Assembly: GCF_024199925.1 (NCBI RefSeq)
Contig: NZ_JANADR010000001.1
Span: 5,459,501-5,523,500 of the forward strand
Origin: Bradyrhizobium sp. CCGUVB1N3
GTDB taxonomy: Bacteria; Pseudomonadota; Alphaproteobacteria; Rhizobiales; Xanthobacteraceae
Length of the DNA stretch: 64,000 nt
Direction of reading: 5' to 3'
The notes below the pieces were generated by a model. That model was not told where the DNA came from and did no database searches. It saw nothing but the letters and a program-made list of their open reading frames with translations. Shown piece after piece: positions 37,713 to 45,975 of the stretch; position 1 is the stretch's first letter, and every line of letters begins with the position of its first letter. Made by a program: the position numbers and the translations under genes.

Positions 37713-38207
37713 ATGCAGTTGGTGTTCGATTTTCTTGAAGCGTTACGCACTGCCCGTGCTTACCCCAAGAAAGGCAATTTGCTGGGCTCCAAAGACGGTG
37801 AACCGGCAACATCAGACGACCTCGCAGTCTGGGAAGAGTGCTTTGAGGTTGCGCGCAGCTACTGCGCGTTGCTTCTCGAAGTACATCTCGGATTGAACGC
37901 AGACGAAGAACGTCAGCTGTTCCATGACCTGAACCGGTTGAGGAAGGCCTACGACGCCAAGGAAGTCGCAGCGCTGGCACGCGAGGTGATGAAGGACGAC
38001 GCCGCGACGCGCGGCAAGAGTTTTCCGGCCTATCAAAAAGACCCGCTGGCCGAGGCGCTTCGCGTCATCGAAGGCATCCCGAAAGATAAGGTGTTCGTCG
38101 AGGGTTACGCCAACTTCCAGCGCGACATGGTCTATGGCGACAAGCCGGATTTGACGACCGCGATGACCTCGCTGAACGCGCTGGCCGATCAGCTTCGGAA
38201 GCTGTGA
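37713..38207 (+). pseudogene. Fragment of DGQHR/DndB-like protein
   Basis: A 164-residue frame from the ATG at 37713. VHLGLNADEERQLFHDLNRL resembles the LFxDLN block that follows the DGQHR motif in DndB-like proteins, but the DGQHR motif itself is absent, so the N-terminal half is probably lost at the junction with the recombinase. The rest is helical (LNALADQLRKL end). The stop overlaps a downstream start (GTGA). It may be translated, but it looks like a 5'-truncated gene. Confidence 0.5.
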
Positions 38208-38750
38208 GCCACATGAGCCCTGTGCCGTTCACGCGCCCGACGATCGTCGCCGCCGTCGAGATGCTTGGCAAGGCGGGGCAAGCAGATTTCAACGACCTTG
38301 CTCTCCGTCTTGGCCTCGAAAATGAAAATTCCCTTCGACATGGGGTTGGCGGTCGCCAAGAAGGCAAATCTCCTTGGAGGGCACGTCGTTCAGCATCATC
38401 AGGCTGAGATCGATACGCTTGAAGGCAGCATGTCCCTCGCAGAAGCCGTCGTCCGCGAGGCTGTCAAACGCATGCCGCTGGAGCTGGTGAAAGAGTTTGA
38501 AACAGCCTTCGCCCGGGGGTTGGTCTGCGATGGCTATGTCATTTGGTTTGATGAGGACGAGCGTCCTCAGCTGCGCGCCGCGCTCCCAAGCGGGCTTGGT
38601 CTGCCGGCGGTGGACGACGAGGTGCATCAGCTTTTGAAGCATTTCGGTTTCACGCAGTCGTTTGGCCATCTTGATCAGGGGATCGAGGCCCATGCGCGGG
38701 GCGATTGGGCGGCAGCAGCTTTTCCTCGAACTCCAACGTGTAGCGCATGA
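38204..38750 (+). pseudogene. Frameshifted hypothetical gene coupled to the upstream fragment
   Basis: The first frame (from GTG 38204 or ATG 38213) reads FTRPTIVAAVEMLGKAGQAD then NDLALRLGLENEN. At about 38325, in an A-rich stretch, the sensible reading shifts to another frame: KIPFDMGLAVAKKANLLGG, then MSLAEAVVREAVKRMPLELV, then EVHQLLKHFGFTQSFGHLDQ and AHARGDWAAA. After about 38715 the frame becomes unrelated and stops at 38750. The two pieces read as one protein of unknown function, broken by an indel and truncated at the 3' end. Confidence 0.55.
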
Positions 38751-39656
38751 AGGCAGCCCGGGCTGAGAAAGACCGCCCAAAAAGCTGCGCGCACATCCAT
38801 CTTTTTTTGGACAATGAGGTTCGTGCCCGGCGTAAAGTGTTCGCGGCGCTCCTCGTATTTCTCCCAGTTTTCGTCGCTGTCATCGGTCTGCGGCTGGACT
38901 GTCTTCACTTCGGCATGGGCCGCTTTCCCCATATCGAGGCCGAGGCGGAAGTCGATACGCCCTTCAAGCCCCGCCTGCCGTGGCTCGTATTCAAGCTTCA
39001 CGATCGAATCGTGTTTGATGAACAGGCCCACGACCGTCAATTCGTTGACCCGTTCGATGATGGCGAGGACCCGTTGCGGGGACGGCTTTGCCCTCCACGC
39101 GGCAACGGCGTCTTCAAACTGGCCCCACAGGCGCGAGCCGCCCTCGATCTGCGCGTCGGGCCCCGTGATGGTTTCCCGGTACGCCTCCGTGATCGCGGCA
39201 ACATGGGCTTCGATTTCCGCTTCAATGGACATTGGGATATTCTGCGCCGGATGGCGGCCGATTCCAATGGGCGGCGCCGCCGCAACGATGGCATCGTAAC
39301 CCGGATGGTTGCGTGTGGTCGACCTCACCGTCTGAGGCGGATGGTGGATTGACGCCCATCAGCTCAAAAAGGGAGCCGCGTCGGCTATTCGCATCGGTGC
39401 TTTTGATTTTCTTGACATGATCAGCAACCCAGTTCGGGTCGATACCCTCCAGTCCGGAGATGGCGTCGCCGAGCAGACAGAGTTGATTGACGGCCATACC
39501 GTCCTTTCGCTGCCACAGCCTCGCGAGGCTCGTGTCGCTCGTCGAGAGCCAATCGGCTCCAAACGCGGTTTCATTCGCGCCAAGACGCCGGTCGAACTCG
39601 TCATCGGACATGGCCAGGTGATCGCGTTGGCGACCTGCAGCAAATCGGCTTGCCAT
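38650..39656 (-). pseudogene. Frameshifted protein, possible nuclease
   Basis: The gene starts at the ATG at 39656, with GGAGTG upstream, 5 bp after the HTH gene ends. Frame one reads MASRFAAGRQRDHLAMSDDE and reaches RRGSLFELMGVN. The reading then moves to a frame giving HPGYDAIVAAAPPIGIG, then EAEIEAHVAAITEAYRETIT and GRIDFRLGLDMGKAAHAEVK. A further shift near the 7-A run (38810) leads to LFGRSFSARAAFMRYTLEFE. The D...EVK pattern suggests a PD-(D/E)XK-like nuclease fold, but this is weak. At least two frameshifts make it a pseudogene. Confidence 0.6.
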
Positions 39657-39660
39657 GTCA

Positions 39661-40344
39661 TCACTCCGCGAGCGCAAAATCGGTATCGCGGCCCCTTGTG
39701 CCGAGATGGACATAGGGATCAATGAAGGGCAATCGGTAGGCGTTAGCCGTCCCGCGTTCGTTGGCCCGACTAGGAACGTGCTCGACGTGGACCATTCCCA
39801 CGGAGGCAAGGAAACTGATGCCTTTCCTGATCCGTGGTCGGGCGATACCCGTGTATGCCTCAATTTTGTCGTAACTGATGTGAGCCATGTTGGTGCTATT
39901 CGAGCGCCGCCGAGCAAAGAGATAATAGAGCTTTAGCGCGTGCAGTTCGTTCATTGTCCGCAAATGAAAGTGTTCGAAGCCGATGATCCGGCCAGCGCCA
40001 TAGAGACCACGCGCTGGAAGCTTCGACCAGCCGCCCGCCTCGTTGTAGTTCAGAAGCTGGAACGTGCTTCGACCTGACGGGGCCCTATCGATCACTTGAA
40101 GTTTTTCAAGCACCGTGAGTCCGGCCGACACCTTGGCACGGCTGAGGCCCGTGGCGAGAGCGAGGCGATCATAGGTGCAGATCGCCATGCCCTCGTCATC
40201 GGCGTGGTGAGCGATCGGAGCCAGCACCATCAGAGCAGCAATGTTGTTAGACCCGCTGGCTTCCGAATTCGTCCATTGCAGTTGCTTGAGCCCGCCATCC
40301 TCGATCCATTTTGAGGGAAGCCGAACCCATTCACGCTTCTTCAT
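39661..40344 (-). CDS. Winged-helix/HTH protein (replication-initiator-like)
   Basis: A 227-residue protein from the ATG at 40344 (MKKREWVRLPSKWIEDGGL). It has two winged-helix-like parts: MAICTYDRLALATGLSRAKV plus SAGLTVLEKLQVI, and ISYDKIEAYTGIARPRIRKG plus ISFLASVGMVHVEH. Two HTH units in this order recall plasmid or phage replication proteins or HTH transcription factors. The start overlaps the upstream small membrane gene. The downstream pseudogene starts 5 bp after its stop, so the three were one operon. Confidence 0.7.
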   Translation of the reverse strand: MKKREWVRLPSKWIEDGGLKQLQWTNSEASGSNNIAALMVLAPIAHHADDEGMAICTYDRLALATGLSRAKVSAGLTVLEKLQVIDRAPSGRSTFQLLNYNEAGGWSKLPARGLYGAGRIIGFEHFHLRTMNELHALKLYYLFARRRSNSTNMAHISYDKIEAYTGIARPRIRKGISFLASVGMVHVEHVPSRANERGTANAYRLPFIDPYVHLGTRGRDTDFALAE

Positions 40345-40480
40345 CGCGCCGTTCCTTCGCGACGGTGAGGACCGCGTGGATCGCGAACGCCGCCAATCCA
40401 AACGCGCCCAACACCACAAGCACAGCCAAGACGCCGCCCGACATGCCGCCGAACACCGCCAACCAATCCGCGACCATCAT
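40331..40480 (-). CDS. Small membrane protein (49 aa)
   Basis: A short gene starting ATGATG at 40480, with a near-perfect ribosome site TAAGGAGG 4-5 bases upstream. It encodes MMVADWLAVFGG followed by a single hydrophobic helix (GVLAVLVVLGAFGLAAFAI) and a charged end KERRDEEA. Its 3' end overlaps the HTH gene start by 14 bp, in a different frame. It is probably the first gene of the HTH operon. Function unknown. Confidence 0.7.
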   Translation of the reverse strand: MMVADWLAVFGGMSGGVLAVLVVLGAFGLAAFAIHAVLTVAKERRDEEA

Positions 40481-40777
40481 CGAAGCCTCCTTAGGTCTAA
40501 AGCTTCGATTTTTTGAAAGGCGGGCCCATATTATATCTAGAGATAGTAAATCCCTTGGATAGGGTTGAATGAAAGAAAAAGCTCAAAAATACGGAAAAAT
40601 GGGCAAGCCTGAATGGTTCTTAAAAGCTCCCAAAACAGTTCATGGAACATCACCCGTGAACTGATTTTGATGTCCTCCGCGCCTGCCTCGCATCCGGGCG
40701 AGTTTGCGGGCCTCAGGGCAAAACTCGAACGAATAAGGAGCATTGCACATTCACGCGCGCGTGCATCAGTCGCGAGG
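40481..40777. other. Spacer between the HTH operon and the CBASS operon end
   Basis: A 297-bp spacer. A plus-strand frame at 40613-40810 (65 codons, ending RARASVARLADVVSRNII) is possible but lacks a convincing start and overlaps the end of the TIR gene. The left half, upstream of the TAAGGAGG site, is AT-richer and likely holds the promoter of the small membrane/HTH operon. Confidence 0.4.
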
Positions 40778-41685
40778 TTAGCCGATGTGGTGAGCCGAAA
40801 CATCATTTGACTGGAGACGCTTGACTATCGCGTCAGCGGTCTGAGCCGGCGTCCATGTGGAGACATCGATGAAACCATCAATACTGAACAAGCCAGGGAC
40901 TTCCGCCTGATCGAGACGCAGAAGCATCATTGTTGCGTCGCGGCGTTGCTTGATGGCGTCCCGAATACGGAATCATTCCCGAGTTCGTTCTTCAAGTGCT
41001 CGGCGATTGCGCAGACGAATGGGCGGTGCTCGCCAGGAAATGAAAGCGCAACTCTGTAGCGCCGTGTATCAATCGCCTGCGGCGCCGGTGCTTTGCGTTT
41101 CGCCTTGGCGAGCATTGCATCGATCGCAGAGAGGGAAGCCGCGTAAGGATCAACGCCAACCTTGGCTTCCATAAGGTAGCGAGGATGCGTTCGCGCGAGG
41201 TGATGCAGGAGATGATTGAGCCAAATCGCCAAACGGTTCGCATTGATGCAGGAGATCGGCTTGCCCGTCGTTGACGGAGGCAGGTTCGATGTGAAATCGG
41301 CGATGGCTTGGGTCTTGATCCGCTCGCATTCTTTCTCTGAAAAGAGGTTGGCGGCACGCTGCGCCATGCGAATGAAGTGGGCCGTCGGCTCACCTTCCAG
41401 CAACCCGTAACAGGAGAACTGGCAGCCCCTCAAACCGGCCATGGCGAAGTTGCTGGTTTGCATATTGTTGTACAGATGCATGGCTGCATCGTCGGTGTCG
41501 TCGAGCTGGCCGTAGTACTGCAAGAGCATGATCTGGTGATTGGGCTTTCTGAAGAGGCGATCGGTCGGAATTTTTTCTTGGGAGAAATACAAGATAGATA
41601 ACGAGAGGTCCGGGAACTTCCCGGCCTCCTCCTCGAAGGCCTTTTGCAACCGTATCAGTTCTGGTCGTTTATCTGGCGCCGGCAT
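40778..41685 (-). pseudogene. TIR-domain CBASS effector, internally deleted
   Basis: The first frame starts at 41685 (MPAPDKRPELIRLQKAFEEE). About 205 residues of an unrecognised domain are followed by the beginning of a TIR domain: RYRVALSFPGEHRPFVCAIA then EHLKNELGNDSVF. The frame then runs out (stop at 40927). In another frame the end of a TIR domain follows directly: RDAIKQRRDATMMLLRLDQA, EVPGLFSIDGFIDVSTWTPA and AIVKRLQ, stopping at 40778. The central part of the TIR domain is missing at about 40960, so an out-of-frame deletion has probably destroyed its NADase activity. It begins 28 bp after the Cap4 gene, as last gene of the CBASS operon. Confidence 0.8.
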
Positions 41686-41712
41686 GAGAAGAGGGATGCG
41701 ATAAAAAGGGGG

Positions 41713-43180
41713 TTAGGTTTTCAAAAGGCAGCTTGGAACGTAGCTGGGGTCTTGATACTCGAACAGCTGGACCCGCCCCATCGATGTGAGCTGCTGACCG
41801 AGGAACACCGAGAGCGCAAACGGCCCATAGAAGAAGAGTCGCGTCATGCGGAGCTGGCGCGCCTTCAAGAGCTTGCCAAACTCCTCCCGAACCGCCATCA
41901 CCATTGCGACGGCGTTCCATCGCCGCCGATCGATTGCGCACCCTGGCTTGGCGGCGCCATGAAGACGTAAGCATGGGGTGCCTGGCCGGTGGACTCGATG
42001 TACCGCATGACATCCACGCGGCCATCTCCACGAATGTTCAGGCCAAGCACGAGGTCGGTGCCGTTTGGGTCGGCCTCCGTGATTTCCGTCTGCAAGGTGT
42101 AGCCGGGCGTCGGGGTCGCATCCGAGCGCCAAAGCTCCTTTGCGGGCGGTTGCGGAATTTCGAACGTCCAACTGCCTACCGCCGGAAACGTTGCACCAAG
42201 GGCAAGGCCGGTTGAAAGGGCGCATTTTCCGCGGAGCCGGATCGTGCGTACGGCTCCGGCCGTCATGATGTGCTTCCGCAAAGTATCGAGTTGCCGAACA
42301 AGATCGTTGGTCCAGGCGTCCAGCGAAGGCACCCTGCGCGCTGCCCGGTCGAAGAGCGGCGTCCAATCCAGCTCGTAATCCGCCGGCGGCGTGAAGGCTT
42401 CCTTGGTCCAGTTATGAACCCAAAGCGTCACACTAGCTTCTGCCGACAAATCCGCGAGAACCGCAGAGCGCAACAGCGCTTCGATCGAGGATTTGTCCAG
42501 CACCACGCCTTTGCTGGCGCCGACCTTATTCATTAGGGCAGCGTAAGCGGGCAGGACCATCGCTCGAATCTTGCTCGCAAAATCGGGATGGCTGAGCATT
42601 CTCGCTATGAAGATATCAAGCGCTCGCTCATCATGCGCCAGATCGCCATACCCGATGTCAACAAAGACCTTCTCATGGATGAAGGCGATTTGTTCGTCGC
42701 TCAGGCCGATGGCCCGCATACGCTGGTCGACATCGTGTTGTGTCTGCGCGAGCGCGGGAACATCGTCGTCATAAAAGGGCTTGGCGTTACGAAAACGCGC
42801 GAGTCCTGTTTCAACTGGCCGCATCTGCTGCGAAAGACTGGGGCATGCCAGCCGAAATTCCTGATACGTGCCCGGCATGTCGGCATCATACCTGCGAAAC
42901 GCCTCGATCACGTCCTTGAATTCGGCGGGCGCGACGTCGTGGTCCTTGGTCTGAATGTGTTTCCGGCGCGACTTGCCTTCGTCAACATAGCGGATGTCGA
43001 TATCGCCGGTGCCTTCCGTAAAGATCTGGTGAAACGAGCCATCTTGCAACCAGATCGGAAGGTGGCACACCGTGTAGCGCGTTTGAAAATCGAAGCCTTT
43101 TCCAGCGTTCAAGCCGCCATCGCATCCGGCGAGAGAAGGGATCCGGGAGTGTCGGGCGATCCAGAGGGGGTTTTGGCCAT
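41713..43180 (-). pseudogene. cap4: Cap4-type CBASS effector (DUF4297 nuclease + SAVED), frameshifted
   Basis: The start is the ATG at 43180, 9 bp after the CD-NTase stop with GGAGAAAGG upstream; it reads MAKTPSGSPDTPGSLLSPDA then a stop after 23 codons. Restoring one base near 43112 gives LNAGKGFDFQTRYTVCHLPI. The nuclease follows, with GTGDIDIRYVDEGKSRRKHI and QTKDH (PD-(D/E)XK type). The SAVED domain (GKCALSTGLALGATFP onward) runs to GGDG, where a second one-base loss near 41917 causes a stop; the other frame supplies AVAMVMAVREEFGKLLKARQ and FYGPFALSVFLGQQL. With both bases restored the gene is 490 codons. Cap4 cuts dsDNA when bound to a cyclic oligonucleotide. Confidence 0.85.
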
Positions 43181-43189
43181 TCCTTTCTC

Positions 43190-44062
43190 CTACGCCCCGA
43201 AGGTCGAACCGAAAAGCTTTCGCCATAGCTTGCGGCTTTCGGCTTCATCGGTTGCATTGAGCGCTTGGCGAGCGGTCGAAGCGGCCGCTTTCACCTGGTC
43301 GAGGAAAGCATCAAACTCGGCGCTTTCCCAGCGCTTCGCAACGTTGACGGTCCCCAAACCCGGATCGGCAATGAATGGCACGGTGCCCAAGCCACGATAG
43401 AACCCGTAGGTCGAATTGATCCCTTCGAGCACATTCACGACAGCCCGCGCGTGCGACGTCGGAAGCCCGATCGTCTGGTGGACGAGCGTTTCGAGAATGT
43501 AGGATTTCGGCTTCGATTTGTCGGTGGGAAGCCGGTCGCGCCAGGATTTCATCAGCTTGACGGTCTGAACGTAATAACCGCCCGTATCCTTGTTCTTCTC
43601 GCTTGCGGCGCTGATCTGTCCCTTGGGATGCGACTGCACCCATGCTTTGGCGTCGCGGTCCGGAATCCAGAGCGGACCGTCTTGGTAGACGGGCGTGCCG
43701 GGCACGATGTCGAGCCAAACGCCTTTGGCGCTAATGCCAATCGAGCGGCCTTGTGGCCGCGTTTCGCTGTAATATTTGTCGAGCACCCCCTGAAGCCAGG
43801 TAAGAACAACCTCGGGCTCGGAGCCTTCGGCTTGAATATCCAGATCAAGGATGCACACAACATCGACGTCTTCGATGTTGTGGATGGCGGTATGTCGTCG
43901 GTACGATCCCGTCAGGAATGTTTCTTCGTGAGCGTCCTTGGTGTCTTCGTCCGTCTTGAGCTCATCACGGACTTTCTCATGCGCTTTCTTGGCTGTCTTC
44001 ACAGCATCGTCATCAGGCTCGCATGAGCTGACATAGCGCGCAAAATCGGCAGAAAGCTCCAC
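43190..44062 (-). CDS. cdnD: CD-NTase (cGAS/DncV-like nucleotidyltransferase)
   Basis: A 290-residue SMODS-type nucleotidyltransferase, the sensor-synthase of CBASS. The active site is GSYRRHTAI (residues 52-60), with metal-binding Asp65 and Asp67 in EDVDV and a third acidic residue in WLDIVP (Asp118). The C-terminus GSTFGA is a short exposed tail of the kind Cap2 conjugates. Association with a Cap4 effector and E1/E2/JAMM genes suggests clade D, making a cyclic trinucleotide; this is inferred from relatives. It lies 4 bp after the E1 gene and 9 bp before cap4. The frame is intact. Confidence 0.92.
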   Translation of the reverse strand: MELSADFARYVSSCEPDDDAVKTAKKAHEKVRDELKTDEDTKDAHEETFLTGSYRRHTAIHNIEDVDVVCILDLDIQAEGSEPEVVLTWLQGVLDKYYSETRPQGRSIGISAKGVWLDIVPGTPVYQDGPLWIPDRDAKAWVQSHPKGQISAASEKNKDTGGYYVQTVKLMKSWRDRLPTDKSKPKSYILETLVHQTIGLPTSHARAVVNVLEGINSTYGFYRGLGTVPFIADPGLGTVNVAKRWESAEFDAFLDQVKAAASTARQALNATDEAESRKLWRKLFGSTFGA

Positions 44063-44065
44063 GCG

Positions 44066-45511
44066 TCACTCCTTTTCCGGAAGCGCAGGAAGCTGTGTTG
44101 CGTCGAGGCCGTATGCAGCAGCGATGCCGGAAAGGAAATCGCCGCAAACGGGGCACTGCTCGTCCCGTTCAAAGTAGATGCCATACCAGCGGTTAATCGT
44201 CATTTCATCACTACTGTCGCTCAAGGGAGGCATGTCGGCATACTGCGTACCGGGTTCGGGCCGGTTGAGCCAGAGATACCACGGCGCATCGAAGTCGCGC
44301 TTGAGCACATTGAGCGTGGAGGATTTGTCGGCAAGGAGTTCGAGCATGGCCAGTTTGGCGAGCTGCGTCGCGATGGGGAGCACATCCAAGGAAAGGCCCG
44401 GCTCCACGGCGACGGGGCGATCCGAATAGGCGATCGCGTCGGCGTCATCTTGTGAAGATACCTCAACATCGGACGCTTCGTCCGGCAAGGAAGAGACAAA
44501 GCATTGCTGGCACGGGGACAGCTTCGGGCGAACGCGCAAGATTTGCCCGCCATAGGCGCGGCGGAAGGCACCGCCATAGACGGCGGACTTGTTGGCCGAC
44601 ACGCAAAGCTCGTTGATGAGCAACTTGCTTTGCCGGTTGTCGGTCCCGCAAATGACGAGGTCGGAGGCCTGCACAAGCCCGGCGATCACGTCGCGATTCT
44701 CAAAACCGACGCCGATCACATGCACCTCGACCTGCGCACCAGGGTTCTTTTCAAGAATGAGATCGCGCGTGACATTTACCTTCGCGCGGCCCACCTGCGA
44801 GATTCCGCCCGGGTGCCGCACCACATTGCCGACGGATAGGCGATCTCGATCCACCAGGATGAAGTGACCAACGCCGGATTTGGCGAGCTCGACCGCGACA
44901 TGGGCGCCGCCCGTTCCAAGCCCGATACACAGGACGGTTCGGTCTTTGAGAACAGTCGTTTCCAGTATGCCCGCACGGCGAAGGTCGAGTTGAGGCTCAA
45001 TATCGGCAAACACGACCTCGCGTTGACGGCCGGCCGTCGCAGCAGGCTCAACGAGCTCGGCCCGGTACGCGATGTTGTCTGGCGATACGAACACATCGGA
45101 GCGATGTGCTGGCTTGTCCGTGGGAACGATGGAGATCACCACTCCCTCGGTTGTTTGCCCTTGCGGCTGGCCGAGGACGAGCATCGCTGCCGCACGGGTG
45201 CCGCTGCCTTGAATGCACAATTCCAACTGCGTGAGCGCATCGCCATCGTCCCACGAGCTGAAGTCAACGGGAAGGGAGCCAGCTTTTGTCAACGAGAGCC
45301 ACTTGTCGCGCAGCCATCCCGAGGAAAGCGTGACGACGCCGAACATGTCGGCATCGTCAGCGGTGATATTGAGCGCCTGCGGGGTAGGCACACCCTCGGA
45401 AACTGCGACGATCGTGCGCTTCGTCTTGTCGTAGACGAGCTTCGACTTACCGGGTTTCCGCTGCGCGATGGCCTGCATCGCATCGCGGATCATCGAGCGT
45501 TGGTCGCTCAT
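44066..45511 (-). CDS. E1-like activating enzyme (ThiF/MoeB fold), Cap2-type
   Basis: A 481-residue protein. Residues 1-185 form an N-terminal domain I do not recognise. From about 190 there is a ThiF/E1 adenylation domain: VLCIGLGTGGAHVAVELAKS, then ILVDRDRLSVGNVVRHPGG and ICGTDNRQSKLLINELCVSA. Four cysteines (CQQC at 334-337 and CPVC at 453-456) form the E1 structural zinc site. In type II CBASS, Cap2 fuses E2 and E1 and joins the CD-NTase C-terminus to targets; here the E2 is a separate gene just upstream (4-bp ATGA overlap). Confidence 0.88.
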   Translation of the reverse strand: MSDQRSMIRDAMQAIAQRKPGKSKLVYDKTKRTIVAVSEGVPTPQALNITADDADMFGVVTLSSGWLRDKWLSLTKAGSLPVDFSSWDDGDALTQLELCIQGSGTRAAAMLVLGQPQGQTTEGVVISIVPTDKPAHRSDVFVSPDNIAYRAELVEPAATAGRQREVVFADIEPQLDLRRAGILETTVLKDRTVLCIGLGTGGAHVAVELAKSGVGHFILVDRDRLSVGNVVRHPGGISQVGRAKVNVTRDLILEKNPGAQVEVHVIGVGFENRDVIAGLVQASDLVICGTDNRQSKLLINELCVSANKSAVYGGAFRRAYGGQILRVRPKLSPCQQCFVSSLPDEASDVEVSSQDDADAIAYSDRPVAVEPGLSLDVLPIATQLAKLAMLELLADKSSTLNVLKRDFDAPWYLWLNRPEPGTQYADMPPLSDSSDEMTINRWYGIYFERDEQCPVCGDFLSGIAAAYGLDATQLPALPEKE

Positions 45512-45975
45512 GCGGCCTCCTGCATGGTACGGACGAAGTCAGCGAGATCGCGCCCGGTGGCGAGATGCTGTTCGTAGGCTTCGAGCCACAGCATCGCCTT
45601 GAGAAACACCTTCTGCAGAACGATGCCTGCATGCCAGCGATCGGCGCGCCAATGGCAAATCTGAACCCAGCCTACCGCGTGGGGCTCAAGGGTGTGCATG
45701 GCGTGCGAGACGCCCAGCCGAGAAATGGCCACACGATTGAAATTCAGCAAGGGGTTAGGGTCGGTAATATAGAGTGACGGCCGCTGAGTCGGATGACTCG
45801 GCGGGATCATGCAGAAAAGATGATAGTTCCTGCCTACGCTGGTCGTCGCCGTGCCGCCAGCGCTGTACGTATCATCCGCCGGGTGGTGAAAAACGCCGAA
45901 CTGCGTAAAGCCCTCGTTCTGGAGGATTTGATGTTCAAGCGCCAGGCGCTGCCGCTGTGCCATTGTCCACGTCAC
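45508..45975 (-). CDS. Stand-alone E2-like protein of CBASS (split Cap2)
   Basis: A 155-residue protein with a prokaryotic E2 fold signature. YHLFCMIPPSHPTQRPSLYI resembles the E2 strand-plus-Pro-rich loop, and WVQICHWRADRW places the likely catalytic Cys at 107. A C-terminal helix pair (FLKAMLWLEAYEQHLATGRD) follows. Start and stop overlap the flanking genes by 4 bp each (ATGA), so JAMM, E2 and E1 are translationally coupled. E2-family assignment is from motif shape and context. Confidence 0.82.
   Translation of the reverse strand: MTWTMAQRQRLALEHQILQNEGFTQFGVFHHPADDTYSAGGTATTSVGRNYHLFCMIPPSHPTQRPSLYITDPNPLLNFNRVAISRLGVSHAMHTLEPHAVGWVQICHWRADRWHAGIVLQKVFLKAMLWLEAYEQHLATGRDLADFVRTMQEAA

Noticed and set aside
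41905..41925. Programmed frameshift in Cap4
   Set aside because: No slippery heptamer or downstream pseudoknot was seen around 41917; a lost base is simpler.
41898..43226. A single continuous Cap4 reading starting at 43226 and ending at 41898
   Set aside because: Its first about 40 codons overlap the end of the CD-NTase gene and do not look like Cap4, and its end cuts the SAVED domain; a frame-corrected gene from 43180 to 41713 explains both ends better.
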